From BQJU01 sp964015035 (lineage in GTDB: Bacteria > Bacteroidota > Bacteroidia > Chitinophagales > Saprospiraceae): DNA of 64,000 nucleotides. The stretch's first letter is position 1; each line of letters starts with the position of its first letter. Shown in pieces: positions 34,478 to 42,692 of the stretch. The translations under genes and the position numbers were made by a program. The notes under the pieces were generated by a model that was given only the letters and a program-made list of their open reading frames with translations, did not search any database and was not told the DNA's origin. The stretch lies in the NCBI GenBank assembly GCA_964015035.1, contig CAXHCA010000002.1, positions 58,505-122,504 on the forward strand, written 5' to 3'.

Positions 34478-34645
34478 ACTATACCCGTTACAAAGTGGTT
34501 TGGTAATTTATCACTTGTTCTCCTCGCTCTCCACTGCGTTGCAAAGCCTCGCCGAAACAGTGGCTTCGCCTACTTTTTGCGCCTTGTTGAGAACAACGAT
34601 AACGGCGCGCTAATTTCCCCCAACCACTTCGTGCCGGGTATATAT
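34478..34645. repeat. Long imperfect hairpin element (about 165 bp)
   Basis: ACTATACCCGTTACAAAGTGGTT (34478-34500) is answered by an inverted copy at 34622-34643 (AACCACTTCGTGCCGGGTAT). Nested inside, GGTAATTTATC-ACTTGTTCTC (34502-34522) is answered by GAGAACAACGATAA (34590-34603). No coding function is evident; it looks like a small mobile hairpin element or its remnant. The flanking spacer 34441-34996 contains no supported gene. Confidence 0.6.
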
Positions 34646-34750
34646 GGCCCCAAATTAGATTTTCGAGGTCAATTGAAAAGGGATATTTGTCAAAGAACCT
34701 ATTTTTTAAGCGTTGTTGGAATGGTGAAAAGCCGGAGGCAATAAATCAGA

Positions 34751-34922
34751 AGGATGCACTTTAAACATGCCCTTAGAAGCAAAAATTGCAGGTTTTGGGT
34801 TCTCGCAGGGGGCATTTTTGAGCCCGTCTCGGCTCAGCTGAGACGGACGAAAAAATAGTCGAAAAGAGATTCCAAAAGTTGAAATTTATAGCCTGAATGA
34901 CTACCTTTAAACATGCTCTTAG
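34751..34922. repeat. Family A repeat, two half-sites around a palindrome
   Basis: GCACTTTAAACATGCCCTTAG (34756-34776) and CTACCTTTAAACATGCTCTTAG (34901-34922) lie in the same orientation. Between them CCGTCTC/GAGACGG (34824-34830, 34840-34846) forms a palindrome, and the stretch 34852-34895 repeats the interior of the copy at 18.68 kb. Confidence 0.65.
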
Positions 34923-34996
34923 CAGACGTTTTTTACACGAGGTATAGTTGCACCACTGCAAAGTACAAAACACAAATTTTAAAAGAGTATAGAAAT

Positions 34997-35260
34997 ATGT
35001 TTGACAATAAGGATTATTCTGCAATGAGACTTGAAGAGCTATTGGCAGAAGAAAAAAAGATTAAAAGACTGGGAACTTTTTCTGCTGGGTTAATAGGTTG
35101 CTTAATTGGCGTTATAATTTACGGAGTGGCGAAAAATGGTTTTGGTTTTCTCTATATTTTCCTTCCCTTACTCATGATTTTCGGCATTTACAAAAATTCC
35201 CAAAGTCTTAAACAAAAGCTTGAACAAATACGGGGAGAGATTAGTGCTAAAAGCAATTAA
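34997..35260 (+). CDS. Small two-helix membrane protein of unknown function
   Basis: 87 residues from ATG at 34997. Charged N-terminal helix (MRLEELLAEEKKIKRLGTF), two hydrophobic segments (about 32-49, GLIGCLIGVIIYGVA; and about 53-69, FLYIFLPLLMIFGIY), then a coiled basic/acidic tail (SLKQKLEQIRGEIS). I recognise the outline from hypothetical Bacteroidota proteins but no named family. It lies alone between repeats, which suggests accessory DNA. Confidence 0.65.
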   Translation: MFDNKDYSAMRLEELLAEEKKIKRLGTFSAGLIGCLIGVIIYGVAKNGFGFLYIFLPLLMIFGIYKNSQSLKQKLEQIRGEISAKSN

Positions 35261-35290
35261 GCATTAGCGCTTTTCGGTCTTTGATAGAGT

Positions 35291-35396
35291 AAAATCGGGA
35301 CAAGCTGTAGCCAACCTAAAATGTAAATCAAAAGCGCCTTTGGAAGCGTTGATTTACATTTTAGGTTGGCTCTAGATCACGGGATTTGTCAAAAAA
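35291..35396. repeat. Family B hairpin repeat, copy 2
   Basis: GTAAAATCGGGA at its start, then a perfect 22-bp inverted repeat: 35309-35330 (AGCCAACCTAAAATGTAAAT + CA) with 35350-35371. The tail CTCTAGATCACGGGATTTGT matches copy 1. Compared with copy 1 the arms differ at several places, but each change is matched on the opposite arm. Confidence 0.8.
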
Positions 35397-35914
35397 CTGC
35401 GCTTGAGACTGTTTCAAAAAGTGTGTCAAAGAGAAGGGGTGAAAAATCATCTACGGATTGCTAGAAACGCCCTGATTTTTTAATCCCTCTGCAAGAGCCT
35501 GTTGTTTATTGATGAGTTCTTGGGGCCAATTTTTTCCTGGATAGAAATTCTTTAAAGTCTACTTTTTTGATGACACATCGTTTCTTTTTTTATCCGTCTC
35601 GGCTCAGCCGAGATGCATTTCAAAAAACGCCTTGTTTTATCAAAAAATGATGCTTTTCGCCAGCAAATCCGACCTCCAAACACGCTCTGAGTCCTTCATT
35701 CATTCAACAAAGGACGCAATCCATTTTATTAGTGTAAAAATAAATAGTTTTATTTGATAAAACAATAAAACATTTTGTGTACTTTTACACCGTAAAAGGA
35801 ACCTTTTGTCGAATAAATCAATTGTTTACCGAGTTATATCTGCACTCGTCGAAAATAAATGGCAGTTTGCATGATCCTAAGTTATCTTTGATTCGCAATT
35901 AGATGATGATTTTT

Positions 35915-35953
35915 AGACAAACCTCCCTGTTGTAAAATCGGGGAGATTTGTCT
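35915..35953. repeat. Family B-like hairpin in the leader of the barrel gene
   Basis: AGACAAA (35915-35921) with TTTGTCT (35947-35953), and TCCC with GGGA inside, around GTTGTAAAATCGGGG. It shares the TGTAAAATCGGG core with copies 1 and 2 but has a shorter stem. It lies between the -7 element at 35883 and the ATG at 35991. Confidence 0.6.
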
Positions 35954-35990
35954 GAAAACGTAGATTATTAAATATCTAAAATCACCCGAC

Positions 35991-38420
35991 ATGAAATTCT
36001 TTACGCTGACAGCAGCACTGCTGTGTAGTGTCTTTACCTATGCGTGGGCACAAAATTCTACCGGTAAAATTACCGGTAGTGTATTTGATCAGGAAGCTAA
36101 AGCGGTGGCTTTTGCCAATGTGATATTATATGCTGTAGCAGACAGCAGCATGACTAAGGCGGAGTATACAGATGAAGACGGCAGTTTTGAAATGGCCAAT
36201 GTGCCTGTAGGCAGTTATTGGATTTCGGTAACCTATGTCGGTTTGCCTGCCTTTAATTCAGAAGTTCTCCAATTAAATGCGGACGAAGTGTTGCGACTTC
36301 CAGCCTTCGTTCTGAAAAGCGCCGGTACCGAGCTCGACGAGGTAGTGGTGGTTGCCAAAAAACCAATCATTGAAGTTCAACCCGACAAAACAGTGTTTAA
36401 TGTAGAGGGTAGCATCAACGCTACTGGGAGCAATGCATTGGAATTGCTCAGGAAATCACCCGGCGTTATTGTTGACAACAACGATAACATCATCCTGCAA
36501 GGCAAAAACGGCGTGCAGGTTTATATCGACGGCAAACCGTCACCACTCAGTGCTTCTGATCTGGCAGAATTCCTCAAGTCAGTGCAATCAACGGAGATTG
36601 AAGCCATTGAACTCATTACCAATCCTTCTGCCAAGTACGATGCGGAAGGTAATGCCGGCATCATCAATATCCGTTTGAAGAAGGACAAGCGACTGGGCAC
36701 CAATGCTAACATCAATCTCGGTGCGGCCATGGGCGAAGTACCCAAATATAATGGCTCCATTAATTTGAACTACCGCAATAAGCTGATGAATACTTTTGGC
36801 TCATACAGCTACAACGGTGGGGAATGGCGCAATTTTATGAACTTCTACCGGGAGCAGGATAAAATCTACGATCAGCGGTCGCGCATGCGCAATGAGAATG
36901 ACAATCATAATTTTAAACTAGGCACCGACTTTTTTATCAATGATAAAAATACGGTTGGTTTTCTGGTAAATGGTTTCTTCTCCAAGCGGGATTGGTTCAA
37001 CAATGGCCGGACAACCATCGCTTCTCTAGAAGATGGTGTTGTGGATAGCGTGCTCATTGCGGAAAGCAACAATACAGGAGACCGCCAGAACCTGAATTTT
37101 AATGTGAACTACCGTTTTGATGACGGAAAAGGGGTGGTTTGGAACCTGGATGCTGACTACGGTAACTTTACAACCACGGCAGAGTCCTACCAGCCCAATT
37201 TTTACAAAAGCCCGGATGAAACGGAGATCTATAGCCAGAATATCTTTGGTAATAATACGCCCAATGATATTGAAATCCTGACCTTTAAAGTGGATCATGA
37301 ACGCAACCTATTTGGTGGCAAACTGGGCATCGGCGCCAAGTATTCTTCTGTCAATACAGACAACATCTTTGACTTCTACAATATCGTCAATGGAGAGCAA
37401 GTGTATAATCCGATGCGTAGCAGTAATTTTGTTTTTGAAGAAAACATCAATGCGTTTTACACCAGTTTCCAGAAGCAAATGGACAAGCTGAGCATTCAAT
37501 TGGGGTTGCGGGTCGAAAACACCAATTCTACCGGTACTCTGACCAGTGAGCAAACCATCGACAATAAGGAAGTAGATCGGCATTATACCAATTTCTTCCC
37601 TTCGGGTGGATTGACTTATCAGGTGGACCAGAAAAATATGTTGCGCCTGAATTATAGCCGCCGGATTGATCGCCCCCGGTACCAGGATTTGAACCCATTT
37701 GAAAATAAACTGGATGAACTGACCTACCAGCGCGGCAACCCATTTTTACGCCCACAGTATACGCACAATATCGAGCTGACCCATACTTTCAATTATATGT
37801 TGAATACAAGTTTGAGTTATAGCCATACCAAGGACTATTTTACCCAAATTACCGATACTACGGAGGTGAGCCGGAGCTTTATTTCTCACCAAAACCTAGC
37901 CAATCAGGAAGTGGTGAGCCTGACGGTAAGTTATCCTTTCTCCGTGACCAAATGGTGGAACATGTATACCAATCTGACGGGGTACATCACCCGTAATCAG
38001 GCTGATTTTGGAGAGGGAAAGACCGTAGATATCAGTGCACAATCTTTCAGTTTTTACAGCCAAAATACGTTCACTTTACCTTACGGAATGTCTTTCCAGC
38101 TGTCTGGGTTTTACAATTCCCCCAGCATTTGGGGCGGAACGTTTGAAAATCAAGCGATGTACGGTATTGATGCTGGTCTACAGGCAAAGGTACTACAGGG
38201 AAAAGGAACGCTTAAGTTGAGCCTAAGCGACATTTTTAATACCATGCAATGGCGTGGCGTGAGCAACTTTGGTGGCCTGTATATGGATGCCAGTGGTGGT
38301 TGGGAAAGCCGTCGCATTAGCCTCAATTTCTCCTATATGTTGGGAAATGACCAGGTCAAAAGCCGCAAGCGCAAAACCGGCCTGGAAGACGAAAAGAGTC
38401 GCGTAGGTGGCGACAATTAA
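35991..38420 (+). CDS. Outer-membrane beta-barrel protein with CarboxypepD-reg and TonB-like plug
   Basis: 809 residues, signal peptide ending YAWAQ. Residues about 25-110 are a carboxypeptidase-regulatory-like domain (GKITGSVFDQEAKAVAFANV, DEDGSFEMANVPVGSY). About 115-230 is plug-like (ELDEVVVVAKKPIIEVQPDK, VQVYIDGKPSPLS, IELITNPSAKYDAEGNAGII). The remainder is a large barrel of the OMP_b-brl_3 kind with YSRRIDRPRYQDLNPFEN. No SusD gene accompanies it, so a SusC-type glycan role is unlikely; substrate or function is unknown. The last residues are basic and unusual for a barrel end (KSRKRKTGLEDEKSRVGGDN). Confidence 0.92.
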   Translation: MKFFTLTAALLCSVFTYAWAQNSTGKITGSVFDQEAKAVAFANVILYAVADSSMTKAEYTDEDGSFEMANVPVGSYWISVTYVGLPAFNSEVLQLNADEVLRLPAFVLKSAGTELDEVVVVAKKPIIEVQPDKTVFNVEGSINATGSNALELLRKSPGVIVDNNDNIILQGKNGVQVYIDGKPSPLSASDLAEFLKSVQSTEIEAIELITNPSAKYDAEGNAGIINIRLKKDKRLGTNANINLGAAMGEVPKYNGSINLNYRNKLMNTFGSYSYNGGEWRNFMNFYREQDKIYDQRSRMRNENDNHNFKLGTDFFINDKNTVGFLVNGFFSKRDWFNNGRTTIASLEDGVVDSVLIAESNNTGDRQNLNFNVNYRFDDGKGVVWNLDADYGNFTTTAESYQPNFYKSPDETEIYSQNIFGNNTPNDIEILTFKVDHERNLFGGKLGIGAKYSSVNTDNIFDFYNIVNGEQVYNPMRSSNFVFEENINAFYTSFQKQMDKLSIQLGLRVENTNSTGTLTSEQTIDNKEVDRHYTNFFPSGGLTYQVDQKNMLRLNYSRRIDRPRYQDLNPFENKLDELTYQRGNPFLRPQYTHNIELTHTFNYMLNTSLSYSHTKDYFTQITDTTEVSRSFISHQNLANQEVVSLTVSYPFSVTKWWNMYTNLTGYITRNQADFGEGKTVDISAQSFSFYSQNTFTLPYGMSFQLSGFYNSPSIWGGTFENQAMYGIDAGLQAKVLQGKGTLKLSLSDIFNTMQWRGVSNFGGLYMDASGGWESRRISLNFSYMLGNDQVKSRKRKTGLEDEKSRVGGDN

Positions 38421-38450
38421 TCAGACGATTGTTAATTGATATATAACCAC

Positions 38451-38508
38451 TAAGTGCTTGTTAGGAGGTGGTTTGCAGCCTAAATGACTACCTTCAAACA
38501 GGCACTTA
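38451..38508. repeat. Family A repeat, short inverted pair
   Basis: TAAGTGCTTGTTAGGAGG (38451-38468) and CCTTCAAACAGGCACTTA (38491-38508) are inverted copies; the loop GCAGCCTAAATGACTA matches the 34.89-kb copy. The right end supplies the stop codon of the small barrel gene read on the minus strand (TTA at 38506-38508). Confidence 0.75.
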
Positions 38509-39213
38509 AAATTCATACCAAAGCCCCACTCTCCCTCCATAATTCACAAATTTCCCGTAGCCATCTATCGTGGCTGAGCGCAGCATGTATTCCACTTGCG
38601 GCATCAGGTAGAAGCAAAGTCGCGGTGCGATGGGATATTGGACACCGACCCCGAAACCGACAGAGAAATTGGTTTTACGCAGGCCATCATAGCGGTCAAA
38701 ATCACTGGTTGGTATAGATTCAGTATGGCCATCGTCATAGGTCAGCTTTTGACGGCTTTGATGGTCCACCAAAAAGTTGGATTCGAAGTAGGGCATTATA
38801 AAGACAGAAAGCTTTCGCTGAATGGCGATGTATTTCAGGCCTAGCTGCCAATCGAGAAAGAAGTAGGATGTTTTAGTTTCCGACTGGTGGGGGAGGGAGG
38901 GATTGGGCGTCCATCCGCCCATACCATCGTGTTCGGAGGGCCAGCGAAGGTCGTTGTTTTCAGACCGCTCTGTAAATATGGCAAATCCGAGTGCAGTAAA
39001 TACGGCTAAACGATCCTTGAAAAAATGCTGATAATCCACCCCCGGCGAGACCTGAACAATGCCATCTCCCGATAGAGAGGCCGGGTAGATCGGCTCGGTA
39101 TTTTTGAAATTACTAATAGAAAAGTGTACGCCAACCTGTTCCAATCCTTTTTGGGCATGCAGCGTTAAACACATCACTACTAACATGAGAAAGAGTGCAA
39201 TGCTGTTTTTCAT
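38506..39213 (-). CDS. Small outer-membrane beta-barrel protein
   Basis: ATG at 39213 gives 235 residues with a signal peptide (MKNSIALFLMLVVMCLTLHAQ). The rest alternates hydrophobic and polar residues with aromatic strand ends (SYFFLDWQLGLKYIAI, NFSVGFGVGVQYPIAPRLCF, GYGKFVNYGGRVGLWYEF), ending in Phe as outer-membrane barrels do. No named family. It follows the large fusion protein by 22 bp, so it is probably in the sigma-factor operon. An upstream in-frame ATG would overlap that gene without adding a useful start. Confidence 0.82.
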   Translation of the reverse strand: MKNSIALFLMLVVMCLTLHAQKGLEQVGVHFSISNFKNTEPIYPASLSGDGIVQVSPGVDYQHFFKDRLAVFTALGFAIFTERSENNDLRWPSEHDGMGGWTPNPSLPHQSETKTSYFFLDWQLGLKYIAIQRKLSVFIMPYFESNFLVDHQSRQKLTYDDGHTESIPTSDFDRYDGLRKTNFSVGFGVGVQYPIAPRLCFYLMPQVEYMLRSATIDGYGKFVNYGGRVGLWYEF

Positions 39214-39235
39214 TTTGAGTGTTTTAGCAAAAGGT

Positions 39236-40636
39236 TTAAAACATATAGTTGATATGCCCTTGAATGCCATAGGTTTGAGGTTTGACATTGAGCATGGGCG
39301 TAATAGCTTGATAATAAGAAGGTTCCAAGACCAATTCAATGCGAGGCGTTATATTATAACCAATGCCCATTGCCAGTCCAAATTCAAAATAGCTGTCGCG
39401 GGCTGCACTGACCGTCAAGCGAGGATTGGTTGCAATCAGCCGCCCTGACGAAAGCCGGATAGAGGGAAAGTTGGCCCAATCACGCATCAGCTTATTCCAA
39501 ATAAATCCCCCCTTCAGGTAAGTGTGAAACTTCTGTTGACCAATCTGGTATTTGACCCAGAGGGGAATGCTGTAATACCGCAATCGATAAGCTGAATTGA
39601 AATCGACGTCAAAGGATTCTCCATCTGCGATTTCGGGTTCTGAGCTCCCTTGCTGATTGACAATCTGAGCTCTGAAGGTCAGAATGCCCTCTTGCGAGAA
39701 GGTGTAATCACCAACCAAATCACCATTGGCATTTTCGGTAGCAATGTCGGCGTCATATTCTAGAGAAACTTTATCAGAAAGAGAAAATCCATTGTTGCGG
39801 AAGCTTAGTCCCGTATGCAAACTCCAGTGTTTGTCTAGTTGAATGCCTGCTGATAAACCGGCTGTTTTACTCAAAAAGACACTGGTAGAAGTGCCGGCTG
39901 CGGGGGATACCCGGCGATCTACGGCGTAGTATTGTACCACAATATTGCCCGTCCAAGCACCTACGGAAAAGCGTGGGTAGTAGTTTTGATTTTTGATGAT
40001 GGGGGAAGCTATGGCGATTGCTGGCAAGGTGCTTTCTATCCGGAAGTCGCGGTTCAATGGGCCCAAATTTGACCATTGATCAGAAGTGAGATTTACTTCC
40101 ATTTGCTCATCTTTTGCCAATGGTAGGTCGTTCTGTAGAGGTGCTTCTGTTTGTACCGATTCCCTGATCGGATTATTGGCAACTGCCGAGGCATTATAGC
40201 GCAAATCAGAGTTACTTGGAGTGATGACCTGTTCAGTAGGCGTGGAGGTGGCGGTCGTTTTTACTTCGGGCTTTTCTGTGGTGGGGGGTGGCGAATGTGT
40301 AGCAGATTGAGCCATTTGTAAGTGGGCCATTTTCTGCTCCAACTTTGTTGTTTTTTCCTGAAGGGCCAGTATCTTTTCTTCCCGTTGTCGGTTGTGGCGA
40401 TCCAGCTCGTTGGCGCGCTGGTGTTCATAGATGGCAAAAACTAATAAGCCGGTACTCAATGCCAGTAACAAAGAAAATTTCCATTTTAATAAGGTGGCCG
40501 CTAGCCCTAGTCCTGGTTTGGGAGGGATCGCCATGGCAATTTTGTCCCACATCCCCGCTCCAGGGTCTTCCTGATAGTTTTCCAACTCCCTGCGGAAAAA
40601 CGTCTCCAGGTTGTCCTTGTTTTGCTCCTTGTCCAT
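39236..40636 (-). CDS. Fusion of anti-sigma-like tail, membrane helix, coiled coil and outer-membrane barrel
   Basis: 466 residues. Residues 1-45 (ETFFRRELENYQEDPGAGMW + DKI) look like the cytoplasmic sigma-binding tails next to Bacteroidota ECF sigma genes. About 48-66 is one membrane helix (FSLLLALSTGLLVFAIY). About 68-112 is coiled coil (RQREEKILALQEKTTKLEQK). A Pro/Thr-rich linker runs to about 220, and the rest is a beta-barrel (FSVGAWTGNIVVQYYAV ... MLNVKPQTYGIQGHINYMF, ending in Phe). It lies 6 bp after the ECF sigma gene. The inferred topology spans both membranes. Whether the tail binds the sigma factor is not shown. Confidence 0.88.
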   Translation of the reverse strand: MDKEQNKDNLETFFRRELENYQEDPGAGMWDKIAMAIPPKPGLGLAATLLKWKFSLLLALSTGLLVFAIYEHQRANELDRHNRQREEKILALQEKTTKLEQKMAHLQMAQSATHSPPPTTEKPEVKTTATSTPTEQVITPSNSDLRYNASAVANNPIRESVQTEAPLQNDLPLAKDEQMEVNLTSDQWSNLGPLNRDFRIESTLPAIAIASPIIKNQNYYPRFSVGAWTGNIVVQYYAVDRRVSPAAGTSTSVFLSKTAGLSAGIQLDKHWSLHTGLSFRNNGFSLSDKVSLEYDADIATENANGDLVGDYTFSQEGILTFRAQIVNQQGSSEPEIADGESFDVDFNSAYRLRYYSIPLWVKYQIGQQKFHTYLKGGFIWNKLMRDWANFPSIRLSSGRLIATNPRLTVSAARDSYFEFGLAMGIGYNITPRIELVLEPSYYQAITPMLNVKPQTYGIQGHINYMF

Positions 40637-40642
40637 GCTTAA

Positions 40643-41218
40643 TTAAACTACTTTTTCAATCAATTTTCTCAATGTTGATTTTGCCCGTGACAATTGTGAT
40701 TTAGAGGTTGCTTCACTGATACCGAGTTGTTCGGCAATTTCCTTGTGTGAAAACCCCTCAATCACATAAAGATTAAAAACGGTGCGATAGCCATCTGGCA
40801 ATTGTTGGATCATCGCCATCAATGCTTTGGCCCGAAACGCACTGAAAATCTGATCCTCGGCTTCATACCGATCGGCCAAATCTTCAATCTCTACATCCGT
40901 AAAGAGATGCCGCCTGCGTCGCAGATGTTGTAAGATCACATTAACGACCACCTTTCGCATCCAGGCACCCAAGGCTCCAATCGGTTGGTATTGATACAGG
41001 TTTTGGTAAATTTTCACAAAGCCATCCTGCAAAAAATCCTCCGCCTCTTCCCGACAACTGGCATACCTCAGACATACCCCAAAAAGCATCATCCGGTATC
41101 GCTCGTAAAGCGCCTTCTGAGCCCGGGAATCTCCCTTCTTACAACCATCAATCAGTTCCAGGTCTGAGCTATCCAAAATGGAATTGTTTTCTACCAAATT
41201 AGTGCAATTTAATGGCAA
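40643..41218 (-). CDS. ECF-type RNA polymerase sigma factor
   Basis: 191 residues. Region 2 is DSRAQKALYERYRMMLFGVC and EAEDFLQDGFVKIYQNLYQY; region 4 is LPDGYRTVFNLYVIEGFSHK followed by EIAEQLGISEATSKSQLSRA. Only these two regions are present, as in ECF factors. The start is a TTG at 41218; no ATG or GTG lies in frame before region 2 and a stop is a few codons upstream. The next two genes downstream encode envelope proteins, one with an anti-sigma-like tail, which points to control by an envelope signal. Confidence 0.93.
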   Translation of the reverse strand: MPLNCTNLVENNSILDSSDLELIDGCKKGDSRAQKALYERYRMMLFGVCLRYASCREEAEDFLQDGFVKIYQNLYQYQPIGALGAWMRKVVVNVILQHLRRRRHLFTDVEIEDLADRYEAEDQIFSAFRAKALMAMIQQLPDGYRTVFNLYVIEGFSHKEIAEQLGISEATSKSQLSRAKSTLRKLIEKVV

Positions 41219-41249
41219 ATGGTTGCATGTAGGGGGATTTTAACGGCTG

Positions 41250-41267
41250 AGTTCATGTTTGGAGGTT
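41250..41267. repeat. Family A half-site
   Basis: AGTTCATGTTTGGAGGTTT just upstream of the ECF sigma gene matches the AGTGCATGTTTGGAGGT consensus with one change. Single arm only. Confidence 0.5.
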
Positions 41268-41447
41268 TAAAATAGGGAGAAACCAGGGTTTTTGAGAGAA
41301 GAATCGGATTGAAAATCCGCCTGGCATATAGGGGCACCAATAAAAACAACCGTTTTATTTTCAACAAGCCAGCCGATGGAAAAGGCAATAAGGAAGAAGC
41401 TGATATCCTTATACAAGGAGACAAATCGCAACTGCATTCGTTTTTCC

Positions 41448-42689
41448 TCACATTCCCAGTGCAAACAACCGGATCAAATTCAACCCTTGCACGGCGGTAT
41501 ACTCAATATTGCGCATGCGGTTTTTCGTAAGCTGTAGCTTCAGCGTTTCGGTCTTGTCCTGATTGCCGATGGCCAGCCAAATGGTGCCAACGGGTTTCTC
41601 CGGGGTGCCGCCATCGGGGCCGGCAATACCGGAAATGGCAATGGCGATATCGGATTCGAAGAGTTGTAATGCCCCCTGCACCATTTCGATGACCGTTTCT
41701 TCACTGACGGCTCCATACTGTTCCAGGGTTTCGATTTTGACGCCCAATTGTTTTTGCTTTACGGCATTGGAGTAAGCCACTGTGCTGCCCAGGAAATAGC
41801 TGGAAGAACCCGGAACAGAGGTGATGCGATGCGCCAGAAAGCCACCGGTGCAACTTTCCGCCGTGGCCAGCGTCAAGTTTCGCTCGCGCAAAATGCGGCC
41901 CACAACCTCTTCCAGCTTTTCAGTTTCTTCACCAAAGACAAATTCATGCAGCCGCGCCTTGATTTTATCAGAATATTCGTCGAGCTCCCGGTTCATTTGC
42001 GCCACATCAGGATGTCGGCCGGTGAGGCGCAGGCGCACTTGCCCTAAGCCGGGCAGGAAGGCCAATTTTAGGCTAGAGGGCAGAGCCGATTCAATGTCTT
42101 CCAATTGGGTGGCGATGCGCGATTCACCCTCGCCAACAGTGAGGATAGTGCGGTGCCCAATAGGCTTGCCGGGGAAGCGTTTTTTTAAGAGCGGAATGAC
42201 TTCAAATTCCATCAAATATTTCATTTCCATCGGTACGCCGGGCATGGAAACCACCACTTGCTGCTCGTATTCAAACCACATCCCCGGGGCGGTGCCCATC
42301 TTATTCTTGAGAATGGTGGCATTGGCGGGCATGTAACACTGCTCGTGGTGTGCCGGAGTGGTAGAACGGCCCCAGCGCTCAAACAGGCGCAGAATTCGAT
42401 CATAGGTTTCTTGGTGAAAAACCATATCTACATTAAAAAATTCGGCAATACTCTTTTTGGTAATGTCGTCTTTGGTTGGCCCCAGCCCACCTGTCATCAA
42501 GACCACATCGGCATCTGCCAGGGCATTTTTCAAGGCGTATTTAATGGCATCATCTTCATCGGAGGCGGTGGTGATCCAGGTGATCTCGGCGCCAATCAGG
42601 TTGAGCTGGCGCGCCATCCAGGCCGAATTGGTGTCAACTATTTGGCCGATCAAGATCTCATCGCCAATGGTGATAATATGTACCTTCAT
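41448..42689 (-). CDS. cinA: CinA family protein (NMN amidohydrolase / MoCF-like)
   Basis: 413 residues, two-domain form. N-terminal MoCF-like domain: IITIGDEILIGQIVDTNSAW, VVLMTGGLGPTKDDITK, VVSMPGVPMEM. C-terminal domain: LTLATAESCTGGFLAHRITS, FLGSTVAYSN, GAVSEETV, IAISGIAGPDGGTPEKPVG, which is the nicotinamide-mononucleotide deamidase part. In other bacteria CinA recycles pyridine nucleotides and is tied to competence and RecA operons. It overlaps nothing and lies 3 bp from birA on the same strand, so both are probably co-transcribed. Confidence 0.96.
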   Translation of the reverse strand: MKVHIITIGDEILIGQIVDTNSAWMARQLNLIGAEITWITTASDEDDAIKYALKNALADADVVLMTGGLGPTKDDITKKSIAEFFNVDMVFHQETYDRILRLFERWGRSTTPAHHEQCYMPANATILKNKMGTAPGMWFEYEQQVVVSMPGVPMEMKYLMEFEVIPLLKKRFPGKPIGHRTILTVGEGESRIATQLEDIESALPSSLKLAFLPGLGQVRLRLTGRHPDVAQMNRELDEYSDKIKARLHEFVFGEETEKLEEVVGRILRERNLTLATAESCTGGFLAHRITSVPGSSSYFLGSTVAYSNAVKQKQLGVKIETLEQYGAVSEETVIEMVQGALQLFESDIAIAISGIAGPDGGTPEKPVGTIWLAIGNQDKTETLKLQLTKNRMRNIEYTAVQGLNLIRLFALGM

Positions 42690-42692
42690 TTT

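Larger units (their letters stand above)
35261..35990. other. 730 bp gene-poor, repeat-rich region with a possible IS or gene remnant
   Basis: Holds family B copies 2 and 3, family A half-site GACCTCCAAACACGCTCTGA (35671-35690) and the palindrome CTCGGCT-C-AGCCGAG (35598-35612). On the minus strand at about 35455-35555 a frame without a start reads KNFYPGKNWPQELINKQQ and continues to a stop, like the end of a lost gene. Next to it GAGACTGTTTCAAAAAGTGT (35408-35427) resembles an insertion-sequence end. TATCTTTG at 35883-35890 is a perfect -7 element for the barrel gene downstream. Confidence 0.45.

Noticed and set aside
34590..34617. A possible integron attC-like site (AACGATAACGGCGCGCTAA)
   Set aside because: No pair of R'/R'' core sites with the right spacing, no integrase and no cassette array.
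34463..34744. A 93-codon frame over the nested hairpin element
   Set aside because: It is read through inverted repeats; both arms are non-coding in style and no family is suggested.
35408..35427. An insertion sequence boundary
   Set aside because: Only one end-like sequence and a start-less gene tail are seen; no transposase frame and no matching second end in the window.
41267..41464. A 65-codon minus-strand frame with one hydrophobic segment between cinA and the sigma gene
   Set aside because: It overlaps the end of cinA, has no promoter and contains a repeat-like segment; support too weak, though it cannot be excluded.
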